Of a stretch of DNA of 64,000 nt, positions 28,462-37,902 are shown one piece after another (positions within the stretch are counted from its first letter, which is position 1; each line of letters starts with the position of its first letter). The stretch is taken from contig OZ241746.1 in NCBI GenBank assembly GCA_965201045.1, positions 2,852,001 to 2,916,000 of the forward strand. The letters are read 5' to 3'. This DNA is from JAPORK01 sp026710285. Its GTDB lineage: Bacteria > Pseudomonadota > Gammaproteobacteria > Pseudomonadales > Endozoicomonadaceae. The notes under the pieces were generated by a model. The model was not told the origin of the DNA, did no database searches, and was given only the letters and a program-made list of their open reading frames with translations. The position numbers and the translations under genes are program-made.

Positions 28462-31400
28462 TTATTCAGTCTTTTCATTGTTATTTATGGGTTCTTGTGT
28501 TTTTGCCTGAAAATATCCACCTTCTTGCGGAATCCTAAATGTTAAAATTTCTGGTTTTTGCGGATCTGATACCACATCTTTGTTGCGCAAAAAATGAATA
28601 TGTTCTTTGTCATCAACATACATTTGATAATTCATATCAGTATTTTTAACCCTGACCTGTTGTAAGTTATAATCCCATACTTTGGTCGTGGTATTATAAC
28701 GTATCACATCAACCTGTTGAGCATCAGTATTACTGGTTACTCCTATATAGATCAGATCATCTTTAATTGCAGCTGCAATAATATTTTCTGAATCACTGGG
28801 TAACGCAATGACTTCATAAGGTTTAGCGTCAAGTGAAAGTGTCAGACTATCGTTAGATGTTGGCATAGTCAGTTTGTACAAATCCAGTGTTGCGTTATTC
28901 TGATTGTTGATCAAAACACTACTGTTTGTCATCAGCAGAGCTTCACCCTCAACAGGAAAAGATTGTGCTCTGTATCCGAGTTGCCCCTGATCAGGTATTG
29001 ATGAAAACAGCTGTACAGATTGTCCTTTTTCCCTGCCAGGATAAAGACCCAACAAATATTGTTTAGTCACAACCTGATTCACTGGAAGCGCTGTTACCAG
29101 ATCTTCATCACATGCATTAAATATTTCGAAGCTTCCTAAATAAGGTGGATGCCTTAAATTAGTGATTCGAATTACCCCTTTTGTATTTGCTTCAGGGTTA
29201 AAAGGGTAAGTTCTACGGGAAGTGAGCCATGCCTGAGTAACCTGATTATTTGCAGCAACTCCGAGTATCTGTTCGTTGGGTAAATAACAAAAAAATTTAG
29301 AGCGCGGAGTATTATCAGGATTTTTGCTATCACAATATTTAATCCATGGTACAAGATAGCTATTGTCAGGATCGCTAAAAATATCTTTTCTTGTATCTAT
29401 GCTTGCATCTTTACACTGTGCAGCAAGCTCATCAGAGAGTATAACACCAGCACTATCCAATGACGTTACCGGGCAGCGGGGAAGCGGACAGCGTGTATTT
29501 TGCCTGATTTCACCTGAAGTTAAAACGGTGTCATCCCATTCATAACAGCGCATTTTACAAAAATCAACACTATGATCTGAGATAACCTCTGGTTTTGGAC
29601 AACCTGATGATATTTCGGTGTTATGATTTCTAAGAGCAGCGGTTTGTGAAACACTACGCTTATCTTTTATATTAATAACTGTATCAGAAGATAACATCTG
29701 AGTTCCCGGATTGGCTATTTCTATCACATCCTGTGACTGATTTTTCGGATCGGGAAGAACCAGCGTACAATTAACTCTGTGATTTTTTATCAGATTATCT
29801 TTTCCTGTGATATTATGAGCTGTTATCTTTCTGAGATTAGGATAATAACTATCCATATTAACGACAGAAGCCATGTTGTTGTGATAAAATGTATTTTTAT
29901 TACCGCTCACTTTATTAACCACAGGTGCATCTAAAGGCTGACATCCATTTTGAATTGTAACCGCATTTTCATCACCTGAAACTGTGTTTGCAATAATACC
30001 GGCACCCCTTGCAACAGATGCTATTTCACCCTGACATATTGTTTCATCTGGCACACTTGTCAAAGTGAGATGATTATTATCACCGGCTAGATCATTTACC
30101 AGAGGTCGCTGATTATAACACCAGTCTGCCTGTTGTATATTAAATGTATTTCCGTCAGCTACCTTATCAGCAAGAACCGGCATTGTAGAAATTATACGGC
30201 AGGGATCAATATTTCCACTAAAATTAGCATTTTTTACACAACCGAAAAGTGGATAAGCTGAACTGTAGGCAGAAAGCGTATGATTCCCTGTTGCAATTAT
30301 TCCGGAGAAAGGTGTACGACAGTTTTTGTAAAGTGGTAAAGGGTGTTCGTCAGATAAACGAATATCTTCTACCAGTTTATAATGACCTTTGGCATCACCT
30401 GTTAAATCCTGGGTGAAATTATGCTGAAATAGAGGAATATAGCTATCCGGATAACAGTTGCCATCAGACCCACATTGAGGAGCAGGCACTGTTAATCCAT
30501 AGGCGCTTCTCATAACAGCACTTAGTATGCATCCGGTTAAAAGAATCTTTGCAACCGATTTTATTCCATTATCTGTTGACGGCACAGTACTTCCATGATC
30601 AGTAATCATCTGTTGCATTTCTTCATAATTGTGAGCAAGGTTATCAGATGAATAAGAAGTTACTGTTCTTTTATCATCAGATTCATAAGTAGTAAAGATA
30701 TGATTTCTTTTGTATTCAAATCCTCTTCCGCAAAGAGAATAAAGGCGTTGTGATCGGGTCTTCTGATCTATCTTTGCAAAATCAGGAAGCATGGTTAGTC
30801 GCTCGGAAATAGTAGGTTTTCTCTTTTGCATTGAAAACATTTTTTTCAGATTATCCCAGGATAAAAAAGAGAACCACTGATTATTTTTTTTTGGTATTAA
30901 ATCTTCTTGTGTAAACCATGGGTTTTCTAAAAACGCTGAGATAGTGATTGCAACAGAATCTCCTTGTTCTGCACGCTGTTGCAGATTAAATAACATTCCT
31001 TTTACTGTGATTGTCAATGTTTTTATATCCTGATCATTATTTACATAATGTAATGATCCGTAATATTTTAACAGGTAGTCGAACAACCCCCACTCTGTAA
31101 TGGGTACTATTTTTTTTTGATCAATCAAATTAAGAACTCTGTCAAAAGAAAATACACCATTCAATTTTTCGGATGAAGGCTTAACCGGATGACATGCTGA
31201 TTCATGTTGTGTGTTATCTTTTGTCTTATATTCTGTTGTTGTAAAAAAAGGCAATTTATTTTCAGATAATATTCTTGTTTCATCATTAACTGCATAATAA
31301 AGAGTACCTAAAATATCGACAGGTGCATCGTTGTGATATTTTTTTAAATAATCAGATACGCTCAGTTGTCTATTCGAAGAAGAAGAGACTGTTTCTTCTC

Positions 31401-31575
31401 GCTCAGCTGATATTGCATTGGTTGTTATTCCCAGCATAAAAACAGACAGAAGACAAAGTGTTATTATAAATAGTCTGCTGAAGTAGTAATGAATAAAATA
31501 CTCATTTAACGGTAAGAGGCTAATAACGAATGTATTGTGATTTCTTTTGTTATTTTCAAATCCTGTTTTATTCAT
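28462..31575 (-). CDS. Large secreted Cys-containing protein, full-length family member
   Basis: This 1037-residue protein has a cleavable-looking export signal (about 28-60, ending AISA), an N-domain of ~300 residues shared with the 354-residue neighbour, a second hydrophobic segment near 340-360, then a Cys-rich region. The middle has repeated VSGDxNxxxI-type segments (ANTVSGDENAVTIQNG, VNKVSGNKNTFYHNN), suggestive of stacked beta turns. The C-terminal part (about 800-1037) is homologous to that of the protein at 33704 (TKGVIRITNL, GEALLMTNSSVL, RIPQEGG). Against that protein it lacks the SRCR domain, stalk and transmembrane helix. I recognise no catalytic motif; many Cys suggest disulfides in an oxidising compartment. 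A surface or host-contact role is inference. Confidence 0.8.
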   Translation of the reverse strand: MNKTGFENNKRNHNTFVISLLPLNEYFIHYYFSRLFIITLCLLSVFMLGITTNAISAEREETVSSSSNRQLSVSDYLKKYHNDAPVDILGTLYYAVNDETRILSENKLPFFTTTEYKTKDNTQHESACHPVKPSSEKLNGVFSFDRVLNLIDQKKIVPITEWGLFDYLLKYYGSLHYVNNDQDIKTLTITVKGMLFNLQQRAEQGDSVAITISAFLENPWFTQEDLIPKKNNQWFSFLSWDNLKKMFSMQKRKPTISERLTMLPDFAKIDQKTRSQRLYSLCGRGFEYKRNHIFTTYESDDKRTVTSYSSDNLAHNYEEMQQMITDHGSTVPSTDNGIKSVAKILLTGCILSAVMRSAYGLTVPAPQCGSDGNCYPDSYIPLFQHNFTQDLTGDAKGHYKLVEDIRLSDEHPLPLYKNCRTPFSGIIATGNHTLSAYSSAYPLFGCVKNANFSGNIDPCRIISTMPVLADKVADGNTFNIQQADWCYNQRPLVNDLAGDNNHLTLTSVPDETICQGEIASVARGAGIIANTVSGDENAVTIQNGCQPLDAPVVNKVSGNKNTFYHNNMASVVNMDSYYPNLRKITAHNITGKDNLIKNHRVNCTLVLPDPKNQSQDVIEIANPGTQMLSSDTVINIKDKRSVSQTAALRNHNTEISSGCPKPEVISDHSVDFCKMRCYEWDDTVLTSGEIRQNTRCPLPRCPVTSLDSAGVILSDELAAQCKDASIDTRKDIFSDPDNSYLVPWIKYCDSKNPDNTPRSKFFCYLPNEQILGVAANNQVTQAWLTSRRTYPFNPEANTKGVIRITNLRHPPYLGSFEIFNACDEDLVTALPVNQVVTKQYLLGLYPGREKGQSVQLFSSIPDQGQLGYRAQSFPVEGEALLMTNSSVLINNQNNATLDLYKLTMPTSNDSLTLSLDAKPYEVIALPSDSENIIAAAIKDDLIYIGVTSNTDAQQVDVIRYNTTTKVWDYNLQQVRVKNTDMNYQMYVDDKEHIHFLRNKDVVSDPQKPEILTFRIPQEGGYFQAKTQEPINNNEKTE

Positions 31576-31905
31576 TGTATTGCCCTCTTTAATTATAGAT
31601 TTTTTTAATGAAAGGCAAGGTTTTGCAAAATTTTTGCATAAAATAGTATAGCAACAGAATTGAAATAAAAAATTTTAAATGTAATAGCTTTATTGTTCTT
31701 TGGTAATATTTCAGTCATTATCACCAGTCCGGTATAATCAACAAGCAAAAACAAAAAAAGCATTTGATACTATAAAAAGTTGCTTCCGGCATACTCTGTC
31801 AAACATAATATCATTCCTATATTAAACGATAAATTATTATAAACCGATATATGCCAGAAAATAAGTTTTATATCAAATAGACGTTTTTATTTCTAATATT
31901 AATTT
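31576..31905. other. Intergenic region with conserved upstream block
   Basis: The part nearest the 31575 start (to about 31730) is homologous to the DNA upstream of the gene at 28173, including the extended -10. The remainder holds nothing I can support. Confidence 0.5.
31645..31653 (-). promoter_or_regulatory. Extended -10 promoter element of the 1037-residue gene
   Basis: TGCTATACT on the minus strand, about 70 bp before the ATG, is the twin of the element at 28242-28250. No good -35 is visible, as is common for extended -10 promoters. Confidence 0.5.
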
Positions 31906-33075
31906 TTAAACATCCGTCATAGGTCCAAGTTCACAAGGTAGCTTACAATACATCTGGTTTAACCAGTTTTCTTCTTCAAAATTTATCGATTGCACAAACC
32001 GGTAAACGTCATCAGATTTTTTACATTGTAATTTGTCAATAAAATAATTTGCAGTGTGCATATTTATTGACTTACCTCTTACAAAAAGACAGTCTGTTAA
32101 GTACTTAGCCAGCGATTCCTGCATTTTTTTTGTTGGCTGATATTGTTTACTGTTCACAGTGGTTTGATTATAAGCAATTGAATGTCGATATGGATGCCCA
32201 CGTTCAAAAGATTTTTCAGGTTGAGCTGTTCTCATTGAGCGTGATCTTTGTAACTGTGTTGTTTCATTGGACGAAAGTTGCTGATGTCGTATCGTTACCG
32301 GTGATCTTACAGAGCAGGTTACGGATCGTTTATTCTCCGTTATTGCTCTCTGTTTTGTTTCCGAAATAGCAGGCATATCTCTCAGACTTTTATTTTGCAA
32401 ACAGGCACTATTACTTTCTCTGGAAAAAAAATTCCCTGCCGGGGCATTATACATACTCCTGTATTTTAATGTATTTCTTCGGTTAGAAAACGTATTTGTA
32501 TGCCTGAAGCTTGATGTACGTTGTGGCTGTGATGAAAAAGTAGCAGTATCTGATTCACCATAGCTTTCTGCTTCCTGAATAATGGACATCCGCATTGAAA
32601 CAGGTCTGTTTTGAGAAACAGTTTGAGTGAAAGCTGGCTGTGAGCGGGTTGTAGTATAACCACTCGTTTCTGTCTGTTGTTGCTGATTTACGAAAGGTTC
32701 ATTAATACGCTGCTGATGATTGAAAGGGGATGTTCTTCTTGCAGCAGCAGACATGCTTCTGAATTCAGGCTTTTGATATCGATAATAAAACGAGTTATGC
32801 TGCGGGGTTCTTGTACTGCATGAACGTTGAAATGGACTTAATGAATTCATAATACTCATTTCATCATCATTTGTTTGCTGTTTTGCTAAAGACGGATCTG
32901 TTGTCATACCTATAGATACATCTGGTTGTTTATAAGCTACAACATCTTTTTGTGCAAAAGACGCAGTGTCTGACTGTTGAGGTGCTGGCTGTGGATTGTC
33001 AGCAGGTGCTTCTGAGTGTGAATTTACAGTATACATCCCTTTATAGCAGCAACATAGTGATCGTAAATAATTCAT
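31906..33075 (-). CDS. Disordered Ser/Gln/Arg-rich protein with N-terminal Cys cluster
   Basis: This is a 389-residue protein with no recognised family. The start MNYLRSLCCCYKG carries three adjacent Cys near a short hydrophobic patch and no signal peptide. Such a cluster is where host S-palmitoylation would be expected if the protein were injected. The middle (about 80-320) is low complexity, rich in S, T, Q, R and N, with recurrent R-S-M/S-M-R motifs (FRSMSAA, KYRSMYN, RSRSMRT). The C-terminal ~85 residues look folded and contain four Cys. A GGAGATAC ribosome binding site precedes the ATG. Position among the secreted family genes suggests an effector; that is inference. Confidence 0.7.
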   Translation of the reverse strand: MNYLRSLCCCYKGMYTVNSHSEAPADNPQPAPQQSDTASFAQKDVVAYKQPDVSIGMTTDPSLAKQQTNDDEMSIMNSLSPFQRSCSTRTPQHNSFYYRYQKPEFRSMSAAARRTSPFNHQQRINEPFVNQQQQTETSGYTTTRSQPAFTQTVSQNRPVSMRMSIIQEAESYGESDTATFSSQPQRTSSFRHTNTFSNRRNTLKYRSMYNAPAGNFFSRESNSACLQNKSLRDMPAISETKQRAITENKRSVTCSVRSPVTIRHQQLSSNETTQLQRSRSMRTAQPEKSFERGHPYRHSIAYNQTTVNSKQYQPTKKMQESLAKYLTDCLFVRGKSINMHTANYFIDKLQCKKSDDVYRFVQSINFEEENWLNQMYCKLPCELGPMTDV

Positions 33076-33703
33076 AAGGTATCTCCTTTTTTTTGTTATC
33101 AGATTTAAAAATCATGTAATAGTTTGTCTGTTAAAACCAAATATTTGATTTATTTGCAAACTTAAGAGTCGCTTATAAATTGATAGTTCACTGAAGTTTG
33201 ATTTATGTCAGTGTTGCTTATCTGATTGTTAAAACTGCTGTAACAGAAGTATATTTTCTGTTTTGTTCTGTGATTTGTAAACCAATGATAAGTACACATG
33301 ATGTACTGTCTTTCTTTGTTGGGATTATTTTTATTTAGGAAGCGAGTTAACTATCAAAAGTAAAGTTAAAAAATTTATTTAAATGTCATTAGAGTCATAC
33401 TCTCTTCCCTTTTTATTTGGTGATTACAAGAATCTTTTTAAAATCCAGTATTGTAATTTTATATTATACATAAATAAGTCTTTTGTCTTCTTTATAATAC
33501 AATTGAAAAGCTACTGACATAGCTTATTGAAATTGTTTTATTTAACAATAAATATAATTTTTATTGTACAGATAAATTATCATTAACTATATTTTGATCC
33601 CGGACAGCATGTCTGAAAAATATAACATAAATTATCTCTGATAATTGCTATTATCAGAGAAGTAATATAATCACTCAATTAATCTGTATGAGGAAGTGTT
33701 AGT
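33076..33703. other. AT-rich intergenic region between divergent genes
   Basis: This ~630-bp gap lies between two divergently read accessory genes and must carry both promoters. Short inverted AT-rich stretches are present (CTGATAATTGCTATTATCAG at 33639-33658 is a near-perfect palindrome about 45 bp before the start at 33704). I see no gene. Confidence 0.5.
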
Positions 33704-36700
33704 ATGCAGTGTTGGTATTACCTGTTAAGACAAAAACAAGCATGTGAGGTCAGGTGTATCAGGAATAAAGGGTACCAGTTTTTCCTTAATATACTTTTTT
33801 TGACTTTTAGTTTTTTACTATTAATAATTAACCCTGTATACGGTGGAAGTACTGATCAAAAGAAATTACCTGATAAAACGGTATTTGTAACCAAAAAAGA
33901 ACTGGCTGATCAGGGGGTAGGCTGGTTAGCAGAAACACCCATGGAAGTCCTACGATTATTGCAGGAATGGGCACCTAACATGTCTGTAGAAGCATTGCAT
34001 AATTGTAGCTTTAAAGCGGCTCATGAACATTTAGGAGAAAGCGACAATATACGTAAAACTTTTTTTTCTTCCATTCCTGAATTTAAAAAAATCATCTCTG
34101 TTTATTCTGTACAGGAACGTTCTCCAGAAATAGCAGAAAAAGATTTTATAGCGATTACTTTGAGTGGGATGATAAAACATTTGGAAGATCAGGCAAAAGC
34201 TAAAGATCCCCGGTTTGAACAGCTGTTAAACATGTTAAATACCCCTCTGGATACTACAAAATGGTCTATCTATGATGGCGGAACAACGGATGAAGCAATT
34301 AATAATGTAGCAATGGAAGTCTATGGTACTTTTAAACGCTGGGGTAATGCAATAAAGCAAATAATATCGGGCAAAAACAGTAATGATACAGAAATTAATA
34401 TAGATACCTTGTTCAGGAAGTCCCTGCAAGATTTGTATCGTATGGATGAAGAGCTGTCCGACTCTGTGCAGAAGCGCTATATTGTCAGGCTTCGGGAACC
34501 AAATCCGGCACCGGATGAGAGTGATAATGCTGAAACTGAAAGTAGTTACCGCAGTAGCTGGAGTAATGGGTCACTAAATAAAGCGATGGGAATTCTTTTG
34601 GGAGCATTGACGGTGGGTCAGTATATTAATACAGGCGCAGCCATGACAATACCCCCTGCCCTTATGCCCGGGCCTGCAGCTTATACCGGTACTCCTTCTT
34701 GTCTTGCTGCAGACGGTCGGTGTATTACAGTGGGAAATGCTAATGTTACCCGTTTAATGACTAACAATCCTACAGCTAATTTTGTTGTCGGTGAAGATCT
34801 TTACGGTGATAAAATTGTAAGAAATAGTAATGTAACAGCAGCAGTGCCAGGAGAGTTCAGTGGTACTTTTTCTACCGGGGTGTACAGCCTGAAAGGGTTC
34901 CCTGTAAACGGCATTACACCTTTTTTTGAATCAATCAATAATAGTCATATTGAGTGTAACGTACCGCTAAAGAGTGGAGAAATACCTGCTAATGCTCAGC
35001 CTCTGCTCACCAGGCGTGCACTACATGCTAATAAAGTAGAAACAACATTACAATGGCCGGACAACCCTGATCATGCTTACTACACTTATCCGGTTGCAGG
35101 CAATATAACAGGTGATCATAATAAATTCATCGTAAAAAATAGTGTATCACGTAGCGCAGAGGTATTTTACTGGAACTATTTCTTAGAGCAAAAAGATACA
35201 GGGATAATTGCGACTGAAGTATCAGGTGACCGTAATAGTTTAGATCTTCAGGGAGAAATACATGTTTTTAAAACAGTAGATAATAAGGTACCAGGTAATA
35301 TAGCAAAAACAATCTCTGGTTCTTATAACAGGCTGATTCAGAAAGGTCCTTTTGTAGTCAGTAGTACATTGAACTCTGATAAGATTTCTTTAACAATAGA
35401 TCGCTCTGATACCAGTGTAGAGTCATCAGGTCTTCTGGAAGTGTCTGTTCCTGTAGAAGGAACAAATAGTTCAGAATGGGGAACGGTATGTGATGAAGGA
35501 TTTTCTTCTTTGAGTGGTTTTGTTGCCTGTCGTCAGCTGGGTTTTGATACTGGTTATAAAGACGACACCGAGCATCAGTGTTCCTCACGTTCTGTGTTAT
35601 TAAGTAATGTGAGATGTCTGGGAAATGAAACATCTTTGCTGGAGTGCCCTCATGATGTTGCAGGTGAACATAACTGTACTCAACCACCTGTTGAGCTACG
35701 TTGTACCAACCTAAAGAATTATAACAATAATACCGTTTTGTATTCAGGTCTGTTAGGTCGAACTCCTGAATTTGCTACTAATACTGCTGTTGCTTTTTGG
35801 GACAGAGCTGGTTATGTAGATTTCAACGGTTTACTCAGAGAGAACAGTGTAGACACTACAAAACCAAATGACTGGAGAATAGCACAGCAACATCTTTGTG
35901 TATCAGAAAAATGTACGACCTCCTGTCACTATGTAAATGAACAGTTTCACTCCGTTATCAATCATGGAAATAAGACGCTTCTGGTGACACGTCAGCATTA
36001 TCCTATAGTATCTTTCTTTCCTCTTGATGGTTTGGCAGAACAGGAAGCTAAGGGAGTAATCCGGGTTACCGATATCAGTAAGCCGGGTGCCAATGGTACA
36101 ATACAGTTATATCATCCTCCTGTGGATAATCCACATTTAGGCGCACAAAACGCAAGTGATCCATCTGTTTATACCCCTCCGGTAAGTGAAGTGGTGATTA
36201 ATGACACTTTATTATCATTGCATCGACGTCCGGCATTTTATGATTTATCAGGTCTTAAATTTTTAGAACCTAATGATGAAGCGCCAGGCGTGCAGTTAAG
36301 TGAACTATCTCTTGATGGAACAAACAGTACTTATAATAGTGTTATTTATGATTTTCCTGGAGAAGATGCATTGCTGCTAAATGAAAATGCAGTTTTTACC
36401 CACAATAAAGCAAACCACACAATCATACAGCGTTCGCTGAATAGTGATGGGCAACACTATACAATCAGTGAAACTAATGTTACTTATCAGTTGCCTGCTG
36501 AACCGCTTATTGCAACAGGAACTGATGAAGGTTATATGTATGTAGTAACAAAAGAGCAGGTTAGTGACAATTCTACTGGTGGCACAAATTTAATCTTCTC
36601 CCGTTATAACTTAAGTAACAATGAGAGAGATGTCAGTTGGAACAGATCAGTACAACCCAATGATTTATTTGATGATGAAGGTAATTATAAGTTGTTGTTT

Positions 36701-37231
36701 AGTGATGATGAAATACAATTACTCCGCAGAGGTGAATTGTTCAGTCTGAATGATGTGCCTTATGCTCTTCAGGTGCCTCACGGTGGGGGATGTAGTGAGA
36801 TACGTAATAAACAAGCGCTCATGGCATCTGTTGAAGCAACAACATCACAAACGGTATTACAACCAACGTCAATGGTAGTATCACAGCCAACATCATCACT
36901 ATCACCATCACCAACATCATCGTTATCACCACCACCAACATCATCGTCCTCAAATAAAAATGAGAAGAATGATGTAGTAGCAATTGCTAGCGGAGTGGCT
37001 GTTGCTGCAGTTTCTACATTAGGAGCAACTGTTATAGTCGCTGCGCTATGTAAAAAACATTGTGAGAATAAAAAAAGGTTCACAGTAGATTCAATTATGC
37101 ATGAAAATGCTGATTTGCCAGAGACCAAAGGTAGGTATACAAAAAAAGAAGAAACAGCAACAAAAAATTTAGAAAATCCTACAGAAGAACCAAGAAAATT
37201 AAAAACAAAGTATAAGACAACTGAAGTATAA
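33704..37231 (+). CDS. Secreted/membrane protein with SRCR domain, Ser/Pro stalk and C-terminal TM helix
   Basis: This 1175-residue protein has a hydrophobic export signal at about 25-48. A ~250-residue N-domain follows, like those of the genes at 27109 and 28462 (FIAITLSGMIKHLEDQAKAKDP). Next come a hydrophobic segment near 300, VSGDRNSLDLQG-type beta-turn repeats, and then at about 570-668 a scavenger receptor Cys-rich domain (WGTVCDEGF, FVACRQLGF, LLSNVRCLGNE, LLECPHDV, HNCTQPPVELRC). The six Cys of a group A SRCR domain are present, plus one more. The C-terminal region matches the 28462 protein. It ends in a Ser/Thr/Pro stalk (~1045-1085), one transmembrane helix (~1088-1112) and a basic Lys-rich tail. 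GAGGAAG precedes the ATG. SRCR domains are mainly animal extracellular ligand-binding domains, so transfer from a host is likely. The ligand is unknown. Confidence 0.88.
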   Translation: MQCWYYLLRQKQACEVRCIRNKGYQFFLNILFLTFSFLLLIINPVYGGSTDQKKLPDKTVFVTKKELADQGVGWLAETPMEVLRLLQEWAPNMSVEALHNCSFKAAHEHLGESDNIRKTFFSSIPEFKKIISVYSVQERSPEIAEKDFIAITLSGMIKHLEDQAKAKDPRFEQLLNMLNTPLDTTKWSIYDGGTTDEAINNVAMEVYGTFKRWGNAIKQIISGKNSNDTEINIDTLFRKSLQDLYRMDEELSDSVQKRYIVRLREPNPAPDESDNAETESSYRSSWSNGSLNKAMGILLGALTVGQYINTGAAMTIPPALMPGPAAYTGTPSCLAADGRCITVGNANVTRLMTNNPTANFVVGEDLYGDKIVRNSNVTAAVPGEFSGTFSTGVYSLKGFPVNGITPFFESINNSHIECNVPLKSGEIPANAQPLLTRRALHANKVETTLQWPDNPDHAYYTYPVAGNITGDHNKFIVKNSVSRSAEVFYWNYFLEQKDTGIIATEVSGDRNSLDLQGEIHVFKTVDNKVPGNIAKTISGSYNRLIQKGPFVVSSTLNSDKISLTIDRSDTSVESSGLLEVSVPVEGTNSSEWGTVCDEGFSSLSGFVACRQLGFDTGYKDDTEHQCSSRSVLLSNVRCLGNETSLLECPHDVAGEHNCTQPPVELRCTNLKNYNNNTVLYSGLLGRTPEFATNTAVAFWDRAGYVDFNGLLRENSVDTTKPNDWRIAQQHLCVSEKCTTSCHYVNEQFHSVINHGNKTLLVTRQHYPIVSFFPLDGLAEQEAKGVIRVTDISKPGANGTIQLYHPPVDNPHLGAQNASDPSVYTPPVSEVVINDTLLSLHRRPAFYDLSGLKFLEPNDEAPGVQLSELSLDGTNSTYNSVIYDFPGEDALLLNENAVFTHNKANHTIIQRSLNSDGQHYTISETNVTYQLPAEPLIATGTDEGYMYVVTKEQVSDNSTGGTNLIFSRYNLSNNERDVSWNRSVQPNDLFDDEGNYKLLFSDDEIQLLRRGELFSLNDVPYALQVPHGGGCSEIRNKQALMASVEATTSQTVLQPTSMVVSQPTSSLSPSPTSSLSPPPTSSSSNKNEKNDVVAIASGVAVAAVSTLGATVIVAALCKKHCENKKRFTVDSIMHENADLPETKGRYTKKEETATKNLENPTEEPRKLKTKYKTTEV

Positions 37232-37902
37232 ATTTTAATAGGCTTTACATGGAAATATTATAACAATGAAATAAGCTATGGATATTGAGGGTAAAATCAT
37301 TCAAAAGCCAATTACGATAAAGGTGAATCTTTATTTTCCTGGTAATGAATGATTAACTCTTTTCTTTTGACCATGGACTGGTCATTCATTATCCTTTCCT
37401 GGTTATAAAGTTTAATTATTGTTTGTATTGATGGTCTCTTTAAACAAGCAGCAACTATAGATGTGTGAACAAAACAGTTTAGATAAATTCTTCACGGCTG
37501 GAATAAAAAAAGGAGGAGCATTTATTCAGGGTGCTTTTGATTAATTGCATTTTGTCTGCTTATCAAAATGACAGCTATTATTTTAGGAGTGTGCACGAAA
37601 TAATTTGTATAACCCTGCCTTCGATTCCGCTCAGCCAACGAACTGCGCAGCCTGAGCCGAATCGAAGGCAAACAGCCATACAAAACCACAAAACTCTCCT
37701 GAATTTGTCTAAGCTTTAAGCTATTTTGTGCATGTTCCTTAGCTTTAACTCCGCAGGCTTCGACTCCACTCAGTCACCGAAAAAACTGTAATCAATTCAA
37801 ACCCAGTGGCTGAGCGGAGTCAAAGCCCGCGCATTTTATGAAGAACTTTATGAAAATATTAATAATCAGTACGGGGTTTATTAGCAACCTTTCCTGTATT
37901 AT
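37232..37902. repeat. Intergenic region with two REP-like palindromes and a dispersed repeat
   Basis: Inverted pairs at 37617-37634/37652-37669 (GCCTTCGATTCCGCTCAG and complement) and 37756-37773/37810-37827 (GGCTTCGACTCCACTCAG and complement) form long hairpins of the REP type. About 37498-37740 resembles 17196-17400. No gene is supported. These hairpins lie between the end of the SRCR gene and the converging 3' end of the DsbG-like gene and could protect or terminate transcripts. Confidence 0.7.
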
